This document shows, piece after piece, positions 1-20,200 of a stretch of DNA of 64,000 nt. The stretch is from Branchiostoma lanceolatum (taxonomy: Eukaryota; Chordata; Leptocardii; Amphioxiformes; Branchiostomatidae), in assembly GCF_035083965.1 (NCBI RefSeq), contig NC_089729.1, forward strand, positions 14,868,964-14,932,963, given 5' to 3'. Every line of letters begins with the position of its first letter. Within the stretch, counting starts at the first letter, position 1. The notes under the pieces were generated by a model. The model saw nothing but the letters and a program-made list of their open reading frames with translations. It was not told the DNA's origin and did no database searches. The position numbers were made by a program, and so were the translations under genes.

Positions 1-99
1 GCAAACCTAAGAAATTATATCGTTCCAGACATGACGTTTGGAGACTTTTGCGTGTGTCTCGCTCTCCAAAATATGATGTACTGCGACACTACTGTAATC

Positions 100-172
100 A
101 GGTACAGGTACAGGTCCGGACCTGGACCTGACCCTCTGGACCTGGACCTGGACCGGACCTGAATTGTTTGTA
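100..172. repeat. Short GC-rich hexamer-like repeat
   Basis: Imperfect tandem run of CAGGTC / GGACCTG units, partly self-complementary. It lies just upstream of the 63-bp duplication. No coding sense is evident. Confidence 0.7.
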
Positions 173-187
173 CCGGTACCCACCCCT

Positions 188-312
188 AGTCACAATATTA
201 TTTGATACAACTTCTTTTGGGAACATGATGTTAGATATATTGAAACTTATAGTCACAATATTATCTGATACAACTTCTTTTGGTAATATGATGTTAGATA
301 TATTGAAACTTA
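188..312. repeat. Two-copy 63-bp tandem duplication
   Basis: Copies at about 188-250 and 251-312 begin AGTCACAATATTAT and end TTGAAACTTA, with few differences. It sits in the intron directly before the last exon of the first ADPRM-like gene. Confidence 0.85.
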
Positions 313-366
313 CGTTTTGAAACATGTTTTTTTCTGCTTTTGTCTCTTTCTATACCGACTCTGCAG

Positions 367-656
367 GACACGTTCCTGTTCACCCAAAGTCTTGTTACGT
401 GATGTGTCTACTGTGGAACTATCAAGACGTCTTGAACATCCTTAAAGACTTCTCAGACATCGTACTGGCTTACTTCTCCGGCCACGACCACGGCGGAGGG
501 TACCACTACGACTCTGGGAACGAGATCCATCACGTGACCCTACCGGGTGTTATTGAAGTACCGCCCGGTAGTAACGCCTTCGGTACCGTGGACGTTTTCT
601 CGGACAGACTCGTCATGAACGGAGTTGGACAACTAGAGAGCCGAGTCATGAAATAA
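367..656 (+). CDS. ADPRM: ADPRM-like metallophosphoesterase, last exon only (copy 1)
   Basis: This is the C-terminal exon of a calcineurin-like phosphoesterase of the Mn-dependent ADP-ribose/CDP-alcohol diphosphatase family. These enzymes cleave ADP-ribose and CDP-alcohols to nucleoside monophosphate plus a phospho-product. The exon follows a CTGCAG acceptor and opens in phase 1 (G-H-V-P). It carries the metal-binding GHDH motif followed by GGYHYDSGNE, and ends in a TAA stop at 654-656. The exon is very close to the last exon of the second copy at 3322-3644, including long identical DNA stretches, so the two genes are a recent tandem duplication. The N-terminal exons lie outside the window. 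Function is inferred from family resemblance. Confidence 0.8.
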
Positions 657-1980
657 GGCACTCAAAAATAGCCATAGATTATTTTCTTTAAGGATCCCAA
701 AGTTGTCTAGGAATCGGCAGCCACTGTTTTCAAAAAATATCTTTAACAATCGATAGAAATGTTGAAACATTACTATGATTGAAATCAGGGATACATTTAA
801 CGAATTTAGTTAGCTAGTACCACATCAACATAGTTTATGACAAGTTAGGTACATCTTGTTGATATTAACTGGCAATATAATACACAGAATTTTTATGCTA
901 AAACCAAACGTCATGCATAGGTAGAAGTCTTGGATGATGGATTGTTTATTAATTATTCATGATTCTGTGCAATAGTCACTATTTCTAATCAGTCGTGTTG
1001 AGTTTACCATGAAGTTCTGTGCGAGCATTGATATCGATGTAGTGTACGAATAAAATCGAAACGATCGTTACGGCATCTTCTACATGTATGCTAACTTTAA
1101 GCACTAATTATTTGACAGGATTGAACACTAGATAGTAGATATGTAGTAAAATGTATCGTAATTAATAGACGGACCTGAATTTAGCGTTAAAGCCCCAATG
1201 TGTTAGATCGGGTTCTTCCCAGGGGAGCTTCCAGTGTGCAGGTTGTTGTTGTTTATACCAGGAGTGTCTACGTTGAAGTGGTGTCACGGACTTTTGCAAC
1301 TTGTTTTTATACAGTTTACAAACACCAGACATGCCAGAAATAGACGAATTAATGATGAAAATATGCTGAAAGGTGGTTGTACATATCATTTGCATTAAGT
1401 TTTGTTCAAAAGAATATTTAACATTTTAGCACCAAAATCTTACATAGCTTTTAGCGTTGTCAGAACCTCTCATGCAGTCCCCTTCTATCCCACGTAAACG
1501 TTGTGAAAATGAATAATTTTGCCTTGACAGTCGTATGAATCTCCTTCTATTGTCGCTATTGAAAATGGAGACAATAATCGAGCCGAGAAAACGGTATACA
1601 AGTTAGAAGCATACACATTTGAACTCGCGCATGCGTACCTGGAATCATGAACGACCTTAGTGCCTGCAGCTAGGGCAGGGTGTCAGCCATGTCAGCTGTG
1701 CATAATTATCTACTCAAGGACGACCTTTCACTTGTGACCTGCATCAGGTAACAAAAGACAAACCTCTAAATAAACAGATCAGGGGAATAAAACACTGTAT
1801 CGAGATATCTTCCAAAGGTTTATGTTTTAGCTAGCTGTCGCATTTTTGTAATCTATTTCTCACTTTTTACGTTCTCTTCTTTTCCAGACTCTTACCCCCC
1901 CCCCCCCCCCAGGAAGAGTGAACTGATCCATTGTCTCTCAAACTGGTTCTAGGGACATGCCACTAATTTTGAGGACACCC
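657..1980. other. Intergenic, no gene seen
   Basis: Between the two ADPRM-like copies. It is AT-rich and has no reading frame with splice signals or recognisable domains. A run of 14 C lies near 1896-1909. Confidence 0.6.
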
Positions 1981-2021
1981 GCCATCGCTTCTTCATATGT
2001 GGTTTCTTCAACTAACGGAAG
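1980..2021 (+). other. Possible 5' UTR exon end of ADPRM-like copy 2
   Basis: A strong donor (AAG followed by GTAAGT) starts at 2022. It can pair with the ATTATTAG acceptor at 2450, 20 bases before the ATG at 2471. This suggests a non-coding first exon; its 5' end cannot be placed from sequence. Confidence 0.4.
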
Positions 2022-2470
2022 GTAAGTCGACTAAGTTTGTGCTCCGTAGTGGCCTGTTAATACGTTTATGCTTACGTTTGACATCAAAGTGGGCCGTTTC
2101 TATCAAATTTATAACCTCAATACAGCTCATAGGTAGAAAGAGGCTTCCAGTTGTAGGACCAAAATTTTGAGCCCAGAGCAGTTATCCAAATGACCTTCGG
2201 AGGATGTACTGTGTTTTGCCACATGAAAAGAATTCAGCTAATACCAGAATGTATAAAATCTAGATCTTTAAAAAGGATCAGCTGTGGCCCGCTTTTGTTA
2301 TCATTAATGCACGTCATTGGTCACTGTAAATGAATTCATTTTACGTCGCCCAAGGGTCAACCGAACAGATCGAATAATGTCTCGAATGGTGATGATAATG
2401 ATATAATGATGATATAACATCTTTTTTTTATAAATTATTATTATTATTAGGAGAAGTAAAACCCAACATA

Positions 2471-3644
2471 ATGGCCACTAACAGCCCGACAGACCAACCC
2501 CTTTTCTCTTTCGGGATCATCGCAGACGTTCAATATGCCGACTTTGACGATGCCGTGGATTTCAGCACGAACAAAAGGCGATACTACAGGAACGCCCTCT
2601 TGCTGTTACGACAAGCAGTGCAGCAATGGCGGTCGGATGGAACCAAGTTTGTTCTTCAATTGGGTGACGTCACCGACGGATTGAACGCCCAAAACGACCA
2701 ATCAGAAAACGCTTTAGAGACTGTTTTGAAGGAATTTGAAGATCGTCCGCTTGATGTCTATCACGTTTGGGGAAACCACGAGTTTTATAACTTCTCAAGA
2801 AGCTATCTTAAAAAGTCAAAATTATCTATTGAGGAAGGATATATTACCATAACTTGGAAGAAACAAAGAAAGAATCGGAGGCTGCCTACTACGCTTTCTC
2901 CCCACACCAAGACTACAGATTCGTCGTTCTCGACACCTTTGACATAAGCATGTGTGATAGAGAAGCGAAGTCCCCCGAATACAAGGAAGCTGAGGCTATT
3001 CTCGGGAAAGTGAACAAAAACGACGACCTGGACTTACGGAAAGGGCTGGTCGGCCTGGATGAAGGGTTTTGCATGTACAACGGTGGTGTGGGCGAGGAGC
3101 AGCTGCAGTGGTTGCGAAAAACGCTAGAGGTCGCCCGTCAGCGGGGAGAGAAAGTGGTACTGTCAGGTAATCGCTTTGTATTCAGTGGTATCCCCCTCGT
3201 GTTGCGTCTACTGTGCCTATACTTATAATTCATTGGACTTGAAGGAGACTTACGTTTAATGAGCCTGAAAAACATCACTGATGTGGAAAAATTTAACTTT
3301 TTGGGCATGTTTTATTCACAGGCCATATTCCCATACATCCGAACGCCTGCCACTATCCGGATATAGTCTGGAATTATCAAGAAGTTCTGGACATTCTTCA
3401 ACATAATTCCGACATCGTACTGGCTTACTTCTCCGGCCACGATCACGTGGGAGGATACCACTACGACTCTGGGAACGAGATCCATCACGTGACCCTACCG
3501 GGTGTTATTGAAGTACCGCCCGGTAGTTACGCCTTCGGTACTGTGGACGTTTTCTCGGACAGACTCGTCATGCACGGAGTTGGTCAACTGGACAGTCGAG
3601 TTATGAAAAATGGTGGGAGAAAGGAAACGAAAACCACAACGTAA
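2471..3644 (+). CDS. ADPRM: ADPRM-like ADP-ribose/CDP-alcohol diphosphatase, copy 2, with one internal frame break
   Basis: Two coding exons: 2471-3166 and 3322-3644, with a GTAATC donor, CACAG acceptor and phase 1 intron. Motifs in order are the first metal-binding block ADVQYAD, GDVTDG, GNHEFYNF and, in exon 2, GHDHVGGYH. This is the ADPRM order within the calcineurin-like superfamily. The enzyme is expected to be cytosolic, as no signal peptide is seen. Reading is in one frame up to about 2837 and resumes one frame off by about 2848, where Y-H-N-L-E-E-T then YYAFSPHQDYRF matches the family. This is a 1-nt indel relative to an intact gene: a young pseudogene, a sequencing error, or a polymorphism. 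The rest of the gene shows no decay. It pairs with the copy at 367-656. Confidence 0.85.
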
Positions 3645-3689
3645 AAATTATTTTTGATTCAAGAGTTATAATTTGAAACATTGTTCAAT

Positions 3690-3875
3690 GTGTAAAAGTG
3701 ACAAATCATTTGCCACAAATTGGACAATTCTAAAGGTTTTGATACTCCCATATATTGTATTCAGGTGTACATAGCTATCTCGACTCGAGGATATGACAAA
3801 AAGCACCACATAGCGAACAACTTTAGAACTGCATATCAGATCCGCAGGTGATCCAGAATATGACGTCAAGGACAG
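3690..3875 (+). repeat. Dispersed repeat, copy 1 of a direct pair
   Basis: Matches 4500-4695 in the same orientation with scattered changes. Shared stretches include ATACTCCCATAT, CACATAGCGAAC and ATATCAGATC. Family unknown. Confidence 0.65.
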
Positions 3876-4499
3876 AATCGACAATTATGTTAATGAGAAT
3901 CACAGCACAGACTTTGTCGACAAAACAAGTACTAAACTGCACAATAGTCCATTTATGATAAACATACTGACTTGATAAAATCCAGGTACATGTAGACAAA
4001 CCGGCTCTTTTTTTATTACATATATCACTGATATAGATGTTTGGTTAATGTAAATTTTACTAAAAAAATTGTAAGTCGTGATGCTCATAACCACAAATAA
4101 AACACAGCATACATATGCAGTAGCAATGATGTGTTGGTTGTGAAGGGTTGACATTGTACCCGTCTAGGGCACGAGTACCCTATGGGGTATATCTGGACAA
4201 GCGTGATTACTACAAATATGGGTAATTCGTGTCCGTATGCGGAAATTTTGGATAGTGGGGGTTTATGCCCTTTGCCCCCGCCTCTTGATAATAAAAGCAG
4301 TATAAAGCAACACATTATAGAGCGGAGACAGTAGTCCTGACGACCGACCATTAATGTGCGAAGTGCGGACGGCTGTGTGCCTCAAGTTTCAAATTTTACT
4401 TAAAGTACCCCCAGATGACCCCTCGAAGATTTCACCATGTTGTCTAATTGGAGGTCCCATTTCAGATTACAGTACGTTGAATGGTCATGCATATGTGAG

Positions 4500-4695
4500 A
4501 AAATGTCTCATAACTGTTTACCTGCAAATTGGGCAATTCCAAGGAAAACAATACTCCCATATGCTGTATCCGGGTGTACGCCGCTATTTCGACTTGAGAA
4601 TGTGACAAAAGCGCCACATAGCGAACTATTGTAGAACTGTATATCAGATCATCAGGTGAGCCACTGATATGGCACTATATGGCGTCATCGGTACG
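4500..4695 (+). repeat. Dispersed repeat, copy 2 of a direct pair
   Basis: Second copy of the element at 3690-3875; see that entry. The two are about 800 bases apart. Confidence 0.65.
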
Positions 4696-4769
4696 TAGAA
4701 TCCACATTATGCTAATGCTACATGGTGATCTTTTAGTTACACGCGCCTACTGCAAATAGACCGCTACCA

Positions 4770-4905
4770 TAGCCCCGCCCACCTCCGTCAAAACGTAGAA
4801 ATGCAAAATAAAAACATAAAAATGCAAATGTGTGACGGACATGCAGTCACCCTCTTAATGGTCGAAACGCTAATTGTGATGGACAGTCAGGATCAGTCTA
4901 TTAGG
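4770..4905 (-). repeat. Dispersed repeat, inverted relative to the copy at 7725-7895
   Basis: Carries CCCGCCCACCTCCGTC and CACAATTAGCG-type blocks (as read on the opposite strand), matching 7725-7895 in reverse complement. The element thus occurs in intergenic space and in a gene A intron. Confidence 0.6.
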
Positions 4906-6064
4906 GCTTGGATTTTCTATCAGTTCTCACCACACAACGACATCGTATCTTTGCACCTTTAATGTCGATATGTAATGGTATAGTGTTATTGAAACTTACT
5001 ATGTGTAGGAATGACTAGAAATTTGAGTTTTTTTATTCAAATGTAAAGCCTCATAAAATGCTCTGGATGCCTTTAAGAGCCTCTAGACGTTTATAGGCCT
5101 CCTGGCGGCTGACCCTGGTATTAAGGAAGAAACTCCGGTTTGTGTATCTTTTGTCCCGGGCATGCCTTGTTTCATCTGACTTGATGCAGATTGAATGTCT
5201 ATGTCACTGGTTCTCAGGGAATGCACGACCTTGTTCGAACGTACCAGCCAATACTGTGATTAATTTCATTAGATATAAAAGCAAAACTTCTTCACAAAAA
5301 GATCACTCCATAACAACATGTAATGGCAACAACTATGTCAACTACTTACAATTCCTCTGACATAAATTGTACCAAACACTAATCTGCTGATACTTTTTTT
5401 GTGGTTTTCTTTAGTCTGAAATCTTGCTAAAACGAGACTCAAAATCTTTTTCGAGGTTGTTTACTCTGTAAACTCCCATTGTATTTTAACATTTTGCTGA
5501 CAGTTTGGATTTCTTCTAACGAGAGGTTATGTTATATAAACTATTGCAAATCTCATATGCTGATGACAAATGTTGACATGACCCGTGGATTGTTGGTTAT
5601 CAGTGTACATTATCTAATGATATCATGTGTACCGTATTACAACGCGGCTATTCAAACAACAAAGTCCAAACATCACGTATCATATGACCTTTACGACATA
5701 CAAGGGGCTCGACAAGGGTTTGAGATTGAACCATAACCAATGTATGGATTCAATGATAAAATATTCTTAGTTAACGTTTTACTTTTTATTGCAAAAGAAG
5801 TATGTAAAAAAAGAGTAATCGAATAAAAGTTTCGAAAACATGTAAGTTGACGGCTATATTTTGAATGCATATACTGTTATCCATAAAAAATTAACAAAGC
5901 TATACCGGTATAATTTAAGCAGTTACACTGATACTACCTTTAGACCCTTTCAGTACAGTTTGATTCCACATATCACTGGACTTTTTATTGACCAACCAAA
6001 TGTTGTCAAATTTATGTCATTTTCTCCTAGTTTCGAAATACACAGTTTGTCAAAAAGGACCACA

Positions 6065-15947
<9,883 letters not shown>

Positions 15948-17299
15948 CGACTTAAAAGATCCATGGTGACCATTTTGATCGTGAGTCGAAGAGGAAAAAT
16001 GAACAAAGATTGAGAAAGGGATTAAAACTCAACGGTATTGTTTTTATCATATCAGGAGCTAATTTGAATGTTTGATTTCAGTTTCCTTTCGAATGTTGTC
16101 TTCACAGAGTTCACTTGAAATGGGATACTAGCTGTAGGGACGTTGCGATGAAAAGCAATATCTTCGAGTTTTTCTTTCAATCTAGTCTTTAATATGTAGA
16201 AAATGAGAAGATCTGATTCACTAAAAATAAATATTATTGTTAAAGACTAGAAACCTTACAAAAGAGACTGAATTTATGCAAAAGTGACTGAATTTATCAT
16301 AACACCTTTCCGATTTAAAGGTAAACAAAAAGACTATGAAGCTTCGTTTTGAAATCAAGCCCATTATTGATGAATGATCTTAAAATTATGCACATAACTC
16401 AAGCTGTAAAGATATCAAGTACTATACCATTGCTGGCATAATGCTTGCTTATGTCGAGACCTTATAATAAAATCTATAATTATGATAATCAAATCTCAAA
16501 ATTTGTGAAAATCCTTCTATACGAAATATACAGACTGAAATAATTGTAGAACACAATGCTACGATTGGTCAAAATAAGCACACAATGCTCCGATTGGTCA
16601 AAATAAGCTTCCTTCATTTCTAAACCAGATAGAAAAACACAAGGTGAAAATTATTTTACACATTAGAATAGTCTCATCTTAAAATAGATGCACACCATAT
16701 ACAGCAGATTCAAACATGCCAACTGGTTAAGAATTTCTTTACCATAAGAAAGTGTCATAGCCATAAACCATGCAGAGTTCATCAACAGTGATGGTACATA
16801 CTGGCTGACGTTCTCAATATCAGTACATAGTACAAACCAGAGCGATAATACACAGTATTTACATATATTGATATAAATGTGTCACCATCACCATCATGCA
16901 TACAGTAAGATAAGATGATACCATGTGATATAATATAAGACTAAATAAACAAAAACGTAAAAACATATTGATAAAAAGAGAGGACTTGTTCGCATTGGCA
17001 GCAAAGTTGTTGCTCTAGCTACGACCATTTTTCTTTTGTTATCGAACGTCACAATAGAATGTTGGCCCAGTCAGGCCTTTCCTATCACTGCAATTTTTCA
17101 CATAAACAAGTGAAAACTCCCATTATATAATGTTTCTTTCTTTGAGTGATGTCCAACGAATTTGATTTAAGATGTGTTAAATGGCATCCGACTCAGATGA
17201 GACATGACAATGTGATGTGCACTTTATCTTGTCAATTGACATACAGTAGTCCATCCATATTTGTCAAACTGTAACAGCTATCATACGCCGTTTCATTCC
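15948..17299. other. Intergenic between gene A and the receptor gene
   Basis: AT-rich 3' flanks of two convergent genes. It contains AATAAA at 16226 and a 28-bp tandem pair at about 16552-16611, in which each unit holds ATTGGTCAAAATAAG. No coding signal was seen. Confidence 0.6.
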
Positions 17300-20200
17300 C
17301 TAGATTTGCCTGAACACCATGGTGTTCACCACTATCATTATCACAGTGAACATCGCGAAAAAAATCCTGTCAACACGAGAGGCAACCTCCCTCCAATCGT
17401 ACATGGCCTCCTCCAGCCCCTTCCTCTCTTCCTTTCCAATCCTGGCGGCTTTCAGGTCATTTATGATGAGGTCAATCTTGGCCAGAAGGACTGGGTCTAC
17501 AGCGTTGTTGTTGTAAGGCTTGGTCAGATGAGTCGTCTCTATGGCCGAAGTGCTGCAAGGCCTGGTCATCCTACTTGTGTTCCCAGACAGCGCTGCTCCC
17601 AGGTTCGTCCAGATACAGGAGTTCATGATGACCCCAGAAGTGTCAAGAGGAAAGCTGAAGAAAAATGAAAAAAAAAAGTTTCTCGATACAGTTTTAGTCA
17701 CTGAAAGCTAACTTTACATTGGCTTTAACACGACGGACGGCTGATATGTACACTAATATCATCATCATCCTCATCATCATCATCATCATCATCATCAAAG
17801 TATGTTGTATTGGTATTGCTGATGAGCAAAATTAGATGTTTGTAACTTTAGTGCACTACCAATATCTCCCTCTAGCTTTTCTCAAGTAAAATGCACGGGT
17901 ACACCACTGATTACAGTTTCGTCACCATCACCAACACCAACCTAACAGGTATTTTCCAGTAGGATTATAATTTGGCCACGCGTATGCATAAAACAAAAGA
18001 ACGAGGATTTTCACAATTGTCCATTGAGCCTTTCTTAGTAAGGAGTCATACTCTACGGGACCTTATTACCGGTGTAAGGGCGGATAGAAGTGTGAGTTGA
18101 ATGACTACGACCATTTTGAACAACATGCAAGTCGAGTGAGCAACAAGATTTGAATTCTTAACTCTCTAGTTCTAACTCAAGGTGACTCACCTGACGCTGC
18201 GGCGACGGAAGCATCGCCAGAAGAACCACTCAGCCCACCTGGACGGTGTGTCGATGCGGAGGGACTTCTTCAGCCAGGCCGGGGGAGGGTGGGCGCGGAA
18301 GGTACCGAAGTGGAGGCTCAGGACCACGACGTTCATGGCGATCGCCAAGGCGTTGATGAACAGAACTGCACCGAAGTACTTCCCTGAAGACACAGATAAT
18401 GTTTTACTAGCTAGGTAGCTACCTGTTTATTTGCCCTGCAATAATTAAATAGCACATAACAATGAATGAATCATTTAATGAATTAATGAATAAATGTTTT
18501 ATCTGTGCAGGTGGAGTTTTTAATATAGAAAAATCACCTATAAAACAAACGATCATACATTACAATTCATAATCAGATAATAACATCATCAGATAGAGAT
18601 AGATTTTAACCAGATAATAACGTACTATCAGTCAATAACCTGGATAAGTCATACCTATGGGCACGTTGAATGGTGTCTTACCTATGATGGAAACGTAGGA
18701 TGATGTCTTACCTATGATGGGTACGTAGGGTGATGTCTTATCTATGATGGACACGAAGGATGGTGTCTTACCTATGATGGGTACGTAGGATGGTGTCTTA
18801 CCTATGATGGGTACGTAGGATGATGCCTTACCTATGGTGGGTACGTAGGATGATGTCTTACCTATGATGGGTACGTAGGATGATGCCTTACCTATGATTG
18901 GTACGTAGGATGATGTCTTACCTATGATGGGTACGTAGGTTGATGTCTTCGGCAGCTGCCCCGCCACCATTTCCATGTTGACAGTGTTGGCCAGTAGCGC
19001 CGTCAGAACCATTGTCATCCTTTCTCCGGATTCAGGTGGGGTCAGGAAACCCAGCAAACTGCCAATACAACATTTCAACAACTGAATTCGAAATTATACA
19101 AATATATTTAGTAACACTTTCAATAAGAAGGAAAGAGAGGCAGTTCTAGCAAACGAATCGCTAGTCATGACAAATCTACTTTCGACCTTCAAAACCAAGA
19201 TGGCGGAAGTTCAAGTAAAAGTTAATAAACGAGAATGTCTATGAGGATGTTATAGGTCATTGGCCAGGTGTTGTGTCACTGTAAACACCAAGGATAAAGC
19301 AAGTATCTCACATAATTGTCATGTAGCCAATTATACGATAATAAATGATTCTAGGAAATTTATGCCAAGGCTGTATGTAGACCGGTTGTACAACGAATCT
19401 CACGGGTTCCTATGCCAATAATCTTCAAACACTATCTGCAAGGATTGCACAGTCATATAGAGCATCTGATGCACATACCTGATTAACATCAACACACAGG
19501 CAGGTACAAAGATGTAGTACTGATGGTACAGCGGCCGTCGGTTCATCACAAGAGAAAATGTGACGTCAGGGAAGGGCTCAGGGCAGCAGCTGGACACACG
19601 AGAAGTACAATAATTGTAATGAGTCTCGATCAAATCATATTTAGCTATGAAAATCCCCAATATTCTATTGAGTTCATAGTTTGAGAAACGTCGACTCTTA
19701 TACTTCTGCCGGGCACCATAACCTTCTCCCTGCTGCCTAACACTGTAACTAATATGGAATGGGGTGCCAAATGGCTACTGCAGTGTGCTAAAGGTTAAGA
19801 TTGTCACAAAATTGGTTTTATTCAAAGCCTTCTAAAGAATGCCTGAATATCTGAAGTGTACATGCCTCAGGGATTATCAATTCTGCATTTAGTTGATTGT
19901 TTAACTAACAATTCACCGCTTTTCTTTAATGTGGTGGTCTTAGGGTATCTGGCAAATTTCAAAGCGTTTACTTTCCACATATTTGTAAATTGTTATACTA
20001 TTTGATGTGAATGACGATTGAGAATCACCTTATGGTAAGAAAATATCATACTTGTAGTAATGAACGTGTCTCTCTGCCAGAAGGTCAGTGATCTCCCATT
20101 CTTCGTTTGGACCCAGGTTGGCTATATCTCCCTTCGGGAATCTGTGGATGTAAAAAATGGCTCAGTTTTGTTTTAGATACATTCAAAATAGAACACTTTC

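Larger units (their letters stand above)
3645..6064. other. Intergenic with dispersed repeats
   Basis: No supported gene. It contains a duplicated ~185-bp repeat (3690-3875 and 4500-4695) and a repeat copy at 4770-4905. The 5040-5110 part resembles the 'aggaggcctcct' dispersed repeat seen elsewhere in the window. Confidence 0.6.

Noticed and set aside
17261-17668. Plus-strand frame of 135 residues
   Set aside because: Antisense of the last exon (M4) of the nicotinic-type receptor.
18652-18958. CRISPR-like array or coding tandem repeat of its own
   Set aside because: Units are contiguous with no unique spacers, and they copy a receptor exon-intron junction in a eukaryotic gene.
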